This document shows, piece by piece, positions 25,246-34,435 of a stretch of 64,000 bases of DNA. This DNA comes from Hyphomicrobiales bacterium (GTDB lineage Bacteria > Pseudomonadota > Alphaproteobacteria > Rhizobiales > Beijerinckiaceae), in NCBI GenBank assembly GCA_016716745.1, contig JADJVD010000003.1:276001-340000 (forward strand). The letters are read 5' to 3'. A model generated the notes under the pieces. The model did not search any database. It was not told where the DNA came from and saw only the letters and a list, made by a program, of their open reading frames with translations. The translations under genes and the position numbers were made by a program. Every line of letters begins with the position of its first letter. Position 1 is the first letter of the stretch.

Positions 25246-26220
25246 TCAGATGCGTTCGATGATCTTCTCGCCGAACAGGCCTTGCGGCCGGAACAGCAGG
25301 AAGGCCAGCGCGATGAAATAGGCGAGCCAGCTCTCGATGCCGCCGCCGAGCAGCGGGCCCCAGTAGAACTCGCCGAGCTTTTCGCCGACGCCGATGATGA
25401 GGCCGCCGACGATGGCGCCGGGGATCGAGGTGAAGCCGCCGAGGATAAGCACGGGCAGCGCCTTCAGCGCGATGATCTCCAGCGCGAAGGACACGTCCGA
25501 GCGGGCGCCCCACATGATGCCGGTGGCGAGCGCGACGATGCCGGCGGTGAACCACACGATCACCCAGATCTGGTTCAGCGAGATGCCGACCGACAGCGCG
25601 GCCTGATGATCGTCCGCCACCGCGCGCAGCGCGCGGCCGATGCGCGTCGACTGGAAGAAGACGGCGAGGCCCGCGACCATCGCCGAGGCGATCACGGCGG
25701 CGGCGATGTCGATCTTCTGCAGCGAGACGAGGCCGCCGAGAATCTTCATGTCGATCGAGCCCTTCGGCAGCCAGAGCTGCTCGGTGATCATCTGCTTGGG
25801 CTCGCCGCCGAAGATCAGCTCGCCAAGGCCGACGAGCACGAAGGTCAGGCCGAACGTCGCCATGAACAGGATGATGTCGGGCTGGTTGACGAGCGGACGC
25901 AGCACGAATTTCTCGATGCTGACGGCGAGCACGTACATCACGCCGATCGTCAGCACGAGCGCGATGGCGGCCGGCGCCGGCACGCCGTGGCGCGCCATCC
26001 ACTCGTAGAGGCCGACAAGCGTCAGCGCGGCGAACACCATCATGATGCCCTGCGCGAAGTTGAACACGCCCGAGGCCTTGAAGATGAGCACGAAGCCGAG
26101 CGCGATCAGCGCATAGAGCACGCCGCCGACGAGGCCCTCCCACAGCGCCTGCACCAGCAGGTCGGGCGCCGCGCCCATCTGCATGAAGGGGTCGATGAAG
26201 ATCTTGTAGAGAATGTCCAT
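25246..26220 (-). CDS. livH: Branched-chain amino-acid-type ABC permease, LivH
   Basis: A 324-residue membrane protein with the LivH opening LVGGVLYALIALGFVLIFKASGVFNFAQG (in part) and the conserved ALPVLILGGFTSIPGAIVGG block near the C-terminus. It lies 10 bp after livG and 10 bp before livM, so all are co-transcribed. Confidence 0.93.
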   Translation of the reverse strand: MDILYKIFIDPFMQMGAAPDLLVQALWEGLVGGVLYALIALGFVLIFKASGVFNFAQGIMMVFAALTLVGLYEWMARHGVPAPAAIALVLTIGVMYVLAVSIEKFVLRPLVNQPDIILFMATFGLTFVLVGLGELIFGGEPKQMITEQLWLPKGSIDMKILGGLVSLQKIDIAAAVIASAMVAGLAVFFQSTRIGRALRAVADDHQAALSVGISLNQIWVIVWFTAGIVALATGIMWGARSDVSFALEIIALKALPVLILGGFTSIPGAIVGGLIIGVGEKLGEFYWGPLLGGGIESWLAYFIALAFLLFRPQGLFGEKIIERI

Positions 26221-26230
26221 CGCCCCGCCC

Positions 26231-27031
26231 TCAATGCGCCACGCCGAGATAGGCGTCGATGACCTTCTGGTCGCTCTTCACCTCCGCCGGCGTGCCGTCG
26301 GCGATCTTGCGTCCGTATTCCAGCACGACGATGCGGTCGGACAGGTCCATCACGACGCCGATGTCGTGCTCGATCAGCGCGATCGTCGTGCCGTAGTGAT
26401 TGTTCACGTCGATGACGAAGCGGCTCATGTCCTCTTTTTCCTCGAGGTTCATGCCCGCCATCGGCTCGTCGAGCAGCAGCAGGGTCGGCTCCATCGCCAG
26501 CGCGCGGCCGAGTTCGACGCGCTTCTGCAGGCCGTAGGGCAGCTTGCCGACCGGCGTCTTGCGGATATGCTCGATCTCGAGGAAGTCGATGATCTCCTCG
26601 CAGAACTTGCGGTGCTCGATCTCCTCGTCGAGCGCCGGGCCGTGGCGCAGGGCCTGCCAGAAGAAGTTGCGGCGCATCTTCAGCGTGCGGCCGGCCATGA
26701 TGTTGTCGAGCGTCGACATGCCCTTGAACAGCGCGACGTTCTGGAAGGTGCGCGCGATGCCCTGGCTCGCCGCCTCATACGGCTTCATGCGCGGGCGCGT
26801 CCGCCCGGCGAAGGTGATGCGGCCCTCGTTCGGGTTGTAGAAGCCGTTGATGACGTTCAGCATCGACGTCTTGCCGGCGCCGTTCGGGCCGATGATGGCG
26901 CGGATCTCGCCCTTGCGGATGTCGAACGACACCTCGGTGATCGCCTTCACGCCGCCGAAGGCGAGCGAGACGTTCTCGACCGCGAGCAGGATGTCGCCCG
27001 GCGCGATATCGTCGGAGCGGTGGTGGGTCAT
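26231..27031 (-). CDS. livG: Branched-chain amino-acid-type ABC transporter ATP-binding protein, LivG
   Basis: A 266-residue ATPase: Walker A GPNGAGKTS, signature LPYGLQKRVELGRAL (the LSYGxQ variant normal for LivG), Walker B LLLLDEPMAGMN and H-loop LIEHDIGVVMDLSDRIVVL. The ATG at 27031 overlaps the stop of the acyl-CoA synthetase gene by four bases (ATGA), showing that the ligase and the transporter are translated from one message. Confidence 0.94.
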   Translation of the reverse strand: MTHHRSDDIAPGDILLAVENVSLAFGGVKAITEVSFDIRKGEIRAIIGPNGAGKTSMLNVINGFYNPNEGRITFAGRTRPRMKPYEAASQGIARTFQNVALFKGMSTLDNIMAGRTLKMRRNFFWQALRHGPALDEEIEHRKFCEEIIDFLEIEHIRKTPVGKLPYGLQKRVELGRALAMEPTLLLLDEPMAGMNLEEKEDMSRFVIDVNNHYGTTIALIEHDIGVVMDLSDRIVVLEYGRKIADGTPAEVKSDQKVIDAYLGVAH

Positions 27032-29001
27032 GCCGCCTTCTCCGCGCCTTCGGGCGCGATCATCTTCATGTCGGTGATCCTGACATTGGCCGAGATCGCG
27101 CCCTTGCGCCCGTCCTCGAAGGTCACCTCGGTGCGGATGTCGGCGTTCTTCGAGCCGTCGTACAATGCGTTCACAAGCGGGGCGTAGCGCTCGGCGATGA
27201 AGCCGCGGCGCACCTTCTGCGTGCGCGTCAGCTCGCCGTCGTCGGCGTCGAGCTCCTTGTGCAGGATGAGGAAGCGGGCGATCTGCGCGCGCGCCATCAT
27301 CGGCTCGCGGGCCAAGGACCGGTTCACCTCGTCGACATGCTTCTCGATCATCTCGTTGACGCGCGGATGGCCGGCGAGCTCCTGATAGGAGGCGTAGCTC
27401 ACATTGTTGCGTTCGGCCCAGTTGCCGACCGAAGCGAGCTCGATGTTGATCATCACGGTGACGAAGTCCTTCGCATCGCCGACGGCCACCGCCTCCTTGA
27501 TGTTGGGGAAGAATTTCAGCTTGTTCTCGATGTATTTGGGCGCGAACATCGCGCCGCTCTTCAGCTTGCCGACGTCCTTGGCGCGATCGATGATGCGCAA
27601 CTGCCCGTCGGTGTCGAAGAAGCCGGCGTCGCCGGTCTTGACGAAACCGTCCTCGGTCAGCGTCTCGCGCGTCTTGTCCGCGTCCTTGTAATATTCGACG
27701 AAGCGGCCGGGCGATTTGAACAGCACCTCGCCGTCGTCGGCGATGCGGATCGCGACGTTCGGCGCGGCGGGGCCGACCGCGTCTGAGCGCACGGCGCCGT
27801 CCTTCTGGCAGGTGACGTAGAGGAACGCCTCGGTCTGGCCGTAGAGCTGCTTCAGGTTGATGCCGAGCGAGCGATAGAAGGAGAACAGATCCGCGCCGAT
27901 CGCCTCGCCGGCGGTGTAGGCGGTGCGGATGCGGCTGAAGCCGAGCGCGTTCTTCAGCGGCGCGTAGACCAGCAGATTTCCAATTGCATATGAGAGCCGC
28001 GCGCCGAAGGGCGCGGGCTTGCCGTCGAGAATCTTCTCGCCCCACTGGCGCGCCACCGCGATGTAGTGGTGGAACATCTTCTTCTTCAGGCCGCCGGCGT
28101 CCTCCATGCGGATCATCACGCGGGTGAGCAGCGACTCGAACACGCGCGGCGGGGCGAAATAGAAGGTCGGCCCGATCTCGCGCAGATCCTGCTGCACGGT
28201 GTCGGCGCTTTCCGGGCAGGCCATGCAGAAGCCGGCGACGAGCGCCTGCGCATAGTTGAGATAGTGATCGCCGACCCAGGCGAGCGGCAGATAGGCGAGC
28301 ACTTCGTCGTTGTCGCTCAGATGGTCGAACGCCACCGTGTCGCTGGCGGCCGCCACCGAGCCGGCGGCGCTCATCACCACGCCTTTCGAGCGGCCGGTGG
28401 TGCCGGACGTGTAGAGAATGATCGACACATCCTCGCCCCGGCCGGCGGCGACATATGCCTCGATGCGGGCTGCGGCGGCGGGGTCCTTCGCCAGCATGGC
28501 GCGACCGCGCTCGATCATGCCGGCGATCGGCGTGAGCCTGGCCTTGTCGTAGGCCTCGAGCCCGCGTTCCTCGTCATAAACGACATGCGCCAGCAGGGGC
28601 AGGCGTTCGGCGGAGGAAAGAACCTTGTCGACCTGCTCCTGATCCTGCGCGACGACGATCTTCACGTCGGCGTTCTCGAGCACATAGGCGAGTTCGTCGG
28701 CCACCGCATCGGCGTAGACGGGCACGGGGACGGCGCGCAGGGTCTGTGCGGCGGCGATGGCCCAGTAGAGCGCGGGGCGATTGGCGCCGACGATGGCGAC
28801 CTTGTCGCCGTGGCCGACGCCGATGTCGGCGAAGGCGAGCGCGAGGGCGCGCACCTGGTCCCAGGATTGCGCCCAGCTCCACGTCTGCCAGATGCCGCGA
28901 TCCTTGAAGCGCAAGGCGGGACGAGCGCCGCGCAGCTTGGCGTTGCGGGCGTAGAGCTTCGGAAATGTATCCAAAGATGAGTGTTCGCTCGCCGTTGTCA
29001 C
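27028..29001 (-). CDS. Long-chain-type acyl-CoA synthetase (AMP-binding)
   Basis: A 657-residue adenylate-forming ligase with P-loop YTSGTTGRSKGVVMS, A5 motif LKQLYGQTEAF and A7/A8 KTGDAGFFDTDGQLRIIDRAKD. It is the first gene of the livGHMKF-PaaK block; its stop overlaps the livG start. The Liv transporter between two different CoA ligases is a recurrent arrangement in Hyphomicrobiales and suggests uptake coupled to CoA activation of an organic acid. The substrate is not defined. Confidence 0.9.
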   Translation of the reverse strand: MTTASEHSSLDTFPKLYARNAKLRGARPALRFKDRGIWQTWSWAQSWDQVRALALAFADIGVGHGDKVAIVGANRPALYWAIAAAQTLRAVPVPVYADAVADELAYVLENADVKIVVAQDQEQVDKVLSSAERLPLLAHVVYDEERGLEAYDKARLTPIAGMIERGRAMLAKDPAAAARIEAYVAAGRGEDVSIILYTSGTTGRSKGVVMSAAGSVAAASDTVAFDHLSDNDEVLAYLPLAWVGDHYLNYAQALVAGFCMACPESADTVQQDLREIGPTFYFAPPRVFESLLTRVMIRMEDAGGLKKKMFHHYIAVARQWGEKILDGKPAPFGARLSYAIGNLLVYAPLKNALGFSRIRTAYTAGEAIGADLFSFYRSLGINLKQLYGQTEAFLYVTCQKDGAVRSDAVGPAAPNVAIRIADDGEVLFKSPGRFVEYYKDADKTRETLTEDGFVKTGDAGFFDTDGQLRIIDRAKDVGKLKSGAMFAPKYIENKLKFFPNIKEAVAVGDAKDFVTVMINIELASVGNWAERNNVSYASYQELAGHPRVNEMIEKHVDEVNRSLAREPMMARAQIARFLILHKELDADDGELTRTQKVRRGFIAERYAPLVNALYDGSKNADIRTEVTFEDGRKGAISANVRITDMKMIAPEGAEKAA

Positions 29002-29208
29002 GACGGTCGCCTCCCCTCAGGCCTTTGGCCCGCGCGTTTCCCCCGCCCGCGAGTTATTCTGTGGGCGCTTGTCCACCATACCCTCGCAACATGGCCGGGG
29101 GTTGGCAAGTCGGCGCTTGACAGACAAACGTCGAATGGTTGGATATGTGTGCCGACGTGTTGTCGCAGCCTGTTCGGCGCTCCCTTGACCATCGCGGGTC
29201 GCCCGCCC

Positions 29209-29883
29209 TCAATCGCCGTAGGCTGCGAGGCGCCCCCGGTCGGATACTGTCACGCCGCTGCGCTCGAGCTTGATCAGGCACTGCTCCTCAAGCGTCTTCA
29301 GGGCGCGGTTGGCGGCCTGGCGAGAGAGCCCGGACAACAGCCCCAGCTCTTCCTGCGTGATCTCGATATGCGCGCCGGCGCTCGGCGTCAGCGCCGGGTT
29401 GAGCAGCCAGGCGAGATTGCGGGCGATGCGCGCCGTCGCGTCGAGCGTGCGGTCGTGCTCGACCAGCGCGATGAACTGGCCGAGCCGCTCGTTGAACTGG
29501 CGCAGCAGAAAGTGGTTGAAGCCGACGCTGTTCTCGAAAAGCCAGTCGAACGTTTTGCGGTTCATCACCGCCACGCGCGTCTCGCGCAGCGCGATCACCT
29601 CGTAGCGGCGCGGCTCGTTCTTCAGCAGCGTCCCCTCGCCGAACCACATGCCGGGGGACAGGCCGGCATAGGTGGCGGACTTGCCGCCCGCCGTCGTCGA
29701 GCCGAGGCTCAGCAGGCCGGAGATGACGCCGGTCCAGGCGTCCAGCACGTCGCCGCGATGGCAGAGGTAGCCGCCCTTCGACAGCGTGCGCAGCGTGACG
29801 CCGCGGCGCGCCCGTTCAATCTCGTCGGCCGGAAGAAGGCGCGCCCAATGGGCGATGCGCAGAAGGTCTTCGGAAGGGATCAC
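29209..29883 (-). CDS. Crp/Fnr-family transcriptional regulator
   Basis: A 224-residue regulator with an N-terminal cyclic-nucleotide-binding-like beta-roll (KGGYLCHRGDVLDAWTGV; FGEGTLLKNEPRRYE) and a C-terminal Crp helix-turn-helix (ITQEELGLLSGLSRQAANRALKTL, in part). It lacks the cysteine cluster of FNR, so it does not sense oxygen through a 4Fe-4S centre. It starts with GTG. It lies upstream of the acyl-CoA synthetase/liv operon and downstream of ior, all on the same strand; a role in their control is possible but untested. Confidence 0.88.
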   Translation of the reverse strand: MIPSEDLLRIAHWARLLPADEIERARRGVTLRTLSKGGYLCHRGDVLDAWTGVISGLLSLGSTTAGGKSATYAGLSPGMWFGEGTLLKNEPRRYEVIALRETRVAVMNRKTFDWLFENSVGFNHFLLRQFNERLGQFIALVEHDRTLDATARIARNLAWLLNPALTPSAGAHIEITQEELGLLSGLSRQAANRALKTLEEQCLIKLERSGVTVSDRGRLAAYGD

Positions 29884-29975
29884 GGCTCGGCGTCACATGG
29901 CGAGCCCGGATCATGGCGTCCGGCCGCGCCGCCGACAAGGGGCGCCGGAGTCGCGCTTCGGCGTCGCGCTCGCGC

Positions 29976-32900
29976 CTATTCGGCGGCGAGCGGCGTCGCC
30001 GGGGCGGGCGTGCGCCAGCGCTCCTTGAGGCCTGCCTCCTCCGCCTTCGCGGCGGCGACGTGGCGCTCCTTCACATGACCGAAGCCGCGGATCTTCTCCG
30101 GCAGCGAGGCGAGCGCGACGGCCACCGAATGATTGTCGGGCGAAAGTCTCGCCTCGATATCGTCGAGCGTCGCTTCGTAATCGGCGAGGAGCCCGCGCTC
30201 CATCTTGCGTTCGGCGGAATAGCCGAAGACGTCGAGCGCCGTGCCGCGCAGCCCTTTCAGCTTCGCCAGCATGCGCAGCGCGGGCGTCAGCCAGGGGCCG
30301 AAGGTCGTCTTCTTCGGAACGCCGGTCGCCGGGTCGCGGCGGCCGAGCAGGGGCGGGGCGAGAAAATACTGAAGCTTCAGATCGCCCTCGAAGGCGGCGG
30401 CGACCTGCCGGGCGAAGGTGCCGTCGGTGTAGAGACGGGCGACCTCGTACTCGTCCTTGATCGCCATCAGCTTGAACAGATAGCGGGCGACGGCCTCCGA
30501 CAGCATCGCGCGGCCGGGCGTGCGCGCCTGCTCGGCGGCGACAATGCGGGCGACGCGGGCGCGGTAGCGCTCGGCGTAGGCGGCGTTCTGATAGTCGGTG
30601 AGGAAGGCGACGCGGCGGGCGATCGTCTCCTCCAGCGTCGTCGACAGGGTGCGGTCGGCGGTCGGCTTGCGCGCCGGGCCGACGATGGCGTCGACGGCGG
30701 CGCGGTCATGCGCGGCGCGGCGGCCCCAGTCGAAGGCCTGCTTGTTCATCGCCACCGCCTCGCCGTTGAGTTCGATGGCGCGATGCAGCGACTCGGCGGC
30801 GAGCGGCACGAGGCCCTTCTGCCAGGCGAAGCCCAGCATGAACATGTTGGCGGCGATGGCGTTGCCGAGCAGCGTCGTGGCGACGCCGGTCGCGTCGATG
30901 AAATTGGCGTTGTCGCCGGCCGCCTCGACGATGGCGCGGCGGATGCGCATCGCGGGAAGGGAATAATCGGCGTTGCGCGCGAAGTCGCCCGGATAGACCT
31001 CCGCCGTGTTGACGACGACGCCGGTCTCGTTCTTGCGCACGGCGGCGAGCACCTTCTTGGTGCCGGAGACGACGAGATCGCAGCCGAGCACCAGATCGGC
31101 GTCATGTGCGGCGACGCGGATGGCGTGAATGTCGCCGGGTTTGCGCGCCAGCTTCACATGGCTGTAGACGGCGCCGCCCTTCTGGGCGAGGCCGGCCATG
31201 TCGATCATGCCGCAGCCCTTGCCTTCCAGATGCGCCGCCATGCCGAGAATCGCGCCGATGGTGACGACGCCGGTGCCGCCGACGCCGGTGACGATGACGC
31301 CGAACGGACTGTCGCCGATCTCGGGGATCGCTGGCGCGGGCGGCAGCGCCGGCGCCGCGCCGGAGCCGGCGGCCGGGGCGATCTTCTTCGGCCTGGCGCC
31401 GTGCACGACGACGAAGGAGGGGCAGAAGCCCTTCAGGCAGGAGAAATCCTTGTTGCAGTTCGACTGGTCGATGGCGCGCTTGCGGCCGAACTCGGTCTCC
31501 AGCGGTTGCACCGACACGCAGTTCGACTGCACGCCGCAATCGCCGCAGCCCTCGCAGACGAGCTCGTTGATGATCACGCGCTTGTCGGGATCGGGGAAGG
31601 CGCCGCGCTTGCGGCGGCGGCGCTTCTCGGCCGCGCAGGTCTGGTCGTAGAGCAGCACCGTGCAGCCCTCGATGTCGGCGAGCTCGCGCTGCACCTGATC
31701 GAGTTCGTCGCGATGGCGGAAGGTAATGCCAGCCGGCCAGGCGATGCCCATCGGATATTTGTTCGGCTCGTCGGAGACGAGCACGATCTGCTTGACGTTC
31801 TCGGCCGCGACCTGGCGGGCGATGTCCCAGACCTTCAGGCCGCCCTCGTGCGGCTGGCCGCCGGTCATCGCCACGGCGTCGTTGTAGAGGATCTTGTAGG
31901 TGACGTTGACGCCCGCATCGACCGCCCAGCGCAGCGCCAGCGCGCCGGAATGGTTGTAGGTGCCGTCGCCGAGATTCTGGAAGACGTGCTTGCGCCTGGA
32001 AAAATGCGCCTCGCCGATCCAGTTGGCGCCCTCGCCGCCCATCTGGGTGAAGCCCTCGGTGCGGCGGTCCATCCACTGCGCCATGTAGTGGCAGCCGATG
32101 CCGGCGTAGGCGCGCATGCCCTCGGGCACTTTCGTCGACGAATTGTGCGGGCAGCCGGAGCAGAAATAGGGGATGCGCTGGGCCGCGTCCTCGGTCGCGG
32201 CCAGCACGCGCTGGGCCTCGCGCAGTTTTGCGACGCGCCCGGCCAGTTCCTCGCTCGGGTGGAAGCGCAGCACGCGCTCGCCGATGGCGATGGCGATGTC
32301 GTTGGGGTCGAGCGCGCCCTTGATGGGGAACAGCCAGTCGCCCTTCTCGTCCTTCTTGCCGACGCAGACCGGCTGGTTGGCCGTGCCGTAAAGCTCTTCG
32401 CGGAATTGCACCTCGATCAGCGAGCGCTTTTCCTCGACGACCATCACGAGGTCGAGCCCCCGCGCGAAATCGGAGAGTTCGCGCGGGTCCATCGGGTAGG
32501 GGCAGGCGACCTTGAACAGGCGCACGCCGAGATCGGCGGCGCGCACCTCGTCGATGCCGAGATCGTCGAGCGCCTGACGCACGTCGAGATAGCTCTTGCC
32601 GACGGTGACGATGCCGAGCTTCGGGTTGCGCCCGCCGGACAGCACAATGCGATTGAGCTTGTTGGCGCGGATCCACGCCAGCATCGCGTCGCGCTTGTAG
32701 TCGTTGAGGCGCGCCTCCTGAATCAGAATGCCGTCGTTGGGGCGGATGTTGAGGCCGCCCGGCGGCAGGGCGAAATCCTGCGGCGTCACCGGCCGGATGC
32801 GCTCGAGCGAGGCGTCGATCGAGGCGGTCGACTCGATCGTGTCCTTGACGCATTTCAGGCCGACCCAGGCGCCGGTGTAGCGGCTCATCGCCCAGCCGAG

Positions 32901-33479
32901 CAGGCCGTAATCGAGCACCTCCTGCACGCCGGCCGGCGAGAGGATCGGCATCACCTTGTCGACGAAGGCGAACTCGGATTGGTGCGCGGTGGTCGAGGAT
33001 TCGGCGGTGTGGTCGTCGCCCATCAGCGCGAGCACGCCGCCATGCTTCGAGGTGCCGGCGAGATTGGCGTGCCGGAAGATGTCGCCGCAGCGGTCGACGC
33101 CGGGGCCCTTGCCGTACCAGATCGAAAACACGCCGTCGTAGCGGCCCTCGCCGCGCATCTCGGCCTGCTGCGCGCCCCAGACGGCGGTGGCGGCGAGATC
33201 CTCGTTGAGGCCGGGTTCAAAATGGATGTCGTTGGCGTCGAACAGCTTTTTCGACTTGACGAATTGCTGGTCGAGGCCGCCGAGCGGCGAGCCGCGATAG
33301 CCGGTGACGAAGCCCGCCGTGTTCAGCCCGGCGCGGCGGTCCATCTCCTTCTGCATGAGCAGAAGGCGAACGATGGCCTGCGAGCCGGAAATGAAGATTC
33401 GGGACTTGCCGAGGTCGTATTTGTCGGCGAGCGATACGTCGGCGAGCGGGCCGGCTGCTGCGGCGCGTGCGGTGGTCAT
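29976..33479 (-). CDS. ior: Indolepyruvate ferredoxin oxidoreductase, fused alpha-beta form
   Basis: A 1167-residue fusion. The N-terminal part is an oxidoreductase gamma/thiamine-diphosphate module (GSPLGGLDQQFVKSKK; YKILYNDAVAMTGGQ). A ferredoxin-like cluster region follows at about residues 640-690 (CEGCGDCGVQSNC, then CNKDFSCLKGFCPSF). The C-terminal part is the pyruvate:ferredoxin oxidoreductase gamma-like domain (GVGGTGVVTIGAILG). Such enzymes oxidatively decarboxylate aryl- or branched-chain 2-oxoacids to acyl-CoA with ferredoxin. Intact in this window. A good promoter with an overlapping inverted repeat lies upstream. Confidence 0.93.
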   Translation of the reverse strand: MTTARAAAAGPLADVSLADKYDLGKSRIFISGSQAIVRLLLMQKEMDRRAGLNTAGFVTGYRGSPLGGLDQQFVKSKKLFDANDIHFEPGLNEDLAATAVWGAQQAEMRGEGRYDGVFSIWYGKGPGVDRCGDIFRHANLAGTSKHGGVLALMGDDHTAESSTTAHQSEFAFVDKVMPILSPAGVQEVLDYGLLGWAMSRYTGAWVGLKCVKDTIESTASIDASLERIRPVTPQDFALPPGGLNIRPNDGILIQEARLNDYKRDAMLAWIRANKLNRIVLSGGRNPKLGIVTVGKSYLDVRQALDDLGIDEVRAADLGVRLFKVACPYPMDPRELSDFARGLDLVMVVEEKRSLIEVQFREELYGTANQPVCVGKKDEKGDWLFPIKGALDPNDIAIAIGERVLRFHPSEELAGRVAKLREAQRVLAATEDAAQRIPYFCSGCPHNSSTKVPEGMRAYAGIGCHYMAQWMDRRTEGFTQMGGEGANWIGEAHFSRRKHVFQNLGDGTYNHSGALALRWAVDAGVNVTYKILYNDAVAMTGGQPHEGGLKVWDIARQVAAENVKQIVLVSDEPNKYPMGIAWPAGITFRHRDELDQVQRELADIEGCTVLLYDQTCAAEKRRRRKRGAFPDPDKRVIINELVCEGCGDCGVQSNCVSVQPLETEFGRKRAIDQSNCNKDFSCLKGFCPSFVVVHGARPKKIAPAAGSGAAPALPPAPAIPEIGDSPFGVIVTGVGGTGVVTIGAILGMAAHLEGKGCGMIDMAGLAQKGGAVYSHVKLARKPGDIHAIRVAAHDADLVLGCDLVVSGTKKVLAAVRKNETGVVVNTAEVYPGDFARNADYSLPAMRIRRAIVEAAGDNANFIDATGVATTLLGNAIAANMFMLGFAWQKGLVPLAAESLHRAIELNGEAVAMNKQAFDWGRRAAHDRAAVDAIVGPARKPTADRTLSTTLEETIARRVAFLTDYQNAAYAERYRARVARIVAAEQARTPGRAMLSEAVARYLFKLMAIKDEYEVARLYTDGTFARQVAAAFEGDLKLQYFLAPPLLGRRDPATGVPKKTTFGPWLTPALRMLAKLKGLRGTALDVFGYSAERKMERGLLADYEATLDDIEARLSPDNHSVAVALASLPEKIRGFGHVKERHVAAAKAEEAGLKERWRTPAPATPLAAE

Positions 33480-33555
33480 CGCCTCTCCTCCTCGCCGACG
33501 GTTCGGGTCGGCATGATGCTCAGCCCGGCGGTCCGGGTCTACGACTTTCGATTAT

Positions 33556-33588
33556 GTCAGCAATACTGACGTTGTTAGGGTGCGTCAA
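33556..33588 (-). promoter_or_regulatory. ior promoter with an operator-like repeat on the -10
   Basis: On the minus strand TTGACG (33583-33588), a 17-bp spacer and TATTGC (33560-33565) form a sigma-70-type promoter pointing at ior. The inverted repeat GTCAG-N5-CTGAC (33556-33570) is centred on the -10 element, where a bound regulator would block RNA polymerase. The binding protein is unknown. Confidence 0.6.
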
Positions 33589-33772
33589 CAGGGAGCAACC
33601 CATGCAGGGTTCGTCCCGCGCCGCGGATCGGCCGGGGGGCGGGGAGGGGAAGGGGCGCGCTTCTCCGGCCCGGTCGCAGGCTGGCCGCGGCGCCGGCGCG
33701 GCGCTAGATGTCGTCCCGACAGATTTTCGCCGCGTTGTCGTCGACAAGCTCGCGCGGCGGCGGAGGGTTCGG

Positions 33773-34435
33773 ATGACTTTCAGGGGGATGATTCGGAGCG
33801 GCGCGCTCGGCCTCGGACTGGCGCTCGGCGCTGCGTCGTTCGGCGTCGGCCCGGCGCTCGCGCATCCGCATGTCTGGGTGGTGGTGAAGTCGCGGATCTT
33901 GTTCGACGCGGCAGGCAAGGTGACGGCCATCCGCCACGCCTGGACCTTCGACGAGATGTACTCCGCCTTTCAGACGCAGGGTCTCGCCAAGGACGGCAAG
34001 CGGGCGACGAAGGAGGATATGGCCGACCTCGCCCGGTTGCAGGCCGAGCAGCTCGCCGAGTTCGACTTCTTCACGGTGGCCAAGGCCGCCGGGCGCAAGC
34101 AGGCGTTCGGGACGCCGACCGACGTGACGCTCGAGGAGGGCGAGGACAAGCTGGTGACGCTGCGATTCACGCTGCCGCTCGCGGCCCCCGCGAGCGCCGG
34201 CAAGGCGTTCGCCGTGCAGGTCTACGATCCGACCTATTTCGTCTCCTTCGATCTCGACAAGACCGATCCTGTCTCGATGGAGGGCGCGCCGGCAGGCTGC
34301 TCGGTCAGCGTGTCGCAGCCGCCGCAGATCGCCGAGCGACGCCAAGAAGCGCGACAGAATCCTTCCAGCTGCCTGTCTCCCGGCTCCGATTTCGGCGTCA
34401 AGCTGGCGAGCCGGATGATCGCGGCCTGCCCGTGA
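33773..34435 (+). CDS. DUF1007 family periplasmic protein
   Basis: A 220-residue exported protein with a signal peptide (cleavage near PALAHPH). The mature N-terminus begins HPHVWV, the hallmark of DUF1007, where the histidines may bind metal. GGAGGG precedes the ATG at 33773. The stop overlaps the next gene as GTGA. DUF1007 genes commonly pair with NicO-type nickel/cobalt transporters, as here, so a periplasmic metal-delivery role is likely. Confidence 0.88.
   Translation: MTFRGMIRSGALGLGLALGAASFGVGPALAHPHVWVVVKSRILFDAAGKVTAIRHAWTFDEMYSAFQTQGLAKDGKRATKEDMADLARLQAEQLAEFDFFTVAKAAGRKQAFGTPTDVTLEEGEDKLVTLRFTLPLAAPASAGKAFAVQVYDPTYFVSFDLDKTDPVSMEGAPAGCSVSVSQPPQIAERRQEARQNPSSCLSPGSDFGVKLASRMIAACP

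Noticed and set aside
24022..26262. A 746-codon plus-strand open frame opposite livM and livH
   Set aside because: It is rich in Asp, Glu, His and Arg with no domain, and mirrors two well-supported permease genes.
29110..29150. A plus-strand TTGACA promoter-like sequence between the Crp-family gene and the acyl-CoA synthetase gene
   Set aside because: No good -10 lies at 16-18 bp and no plus-strand gene follows.
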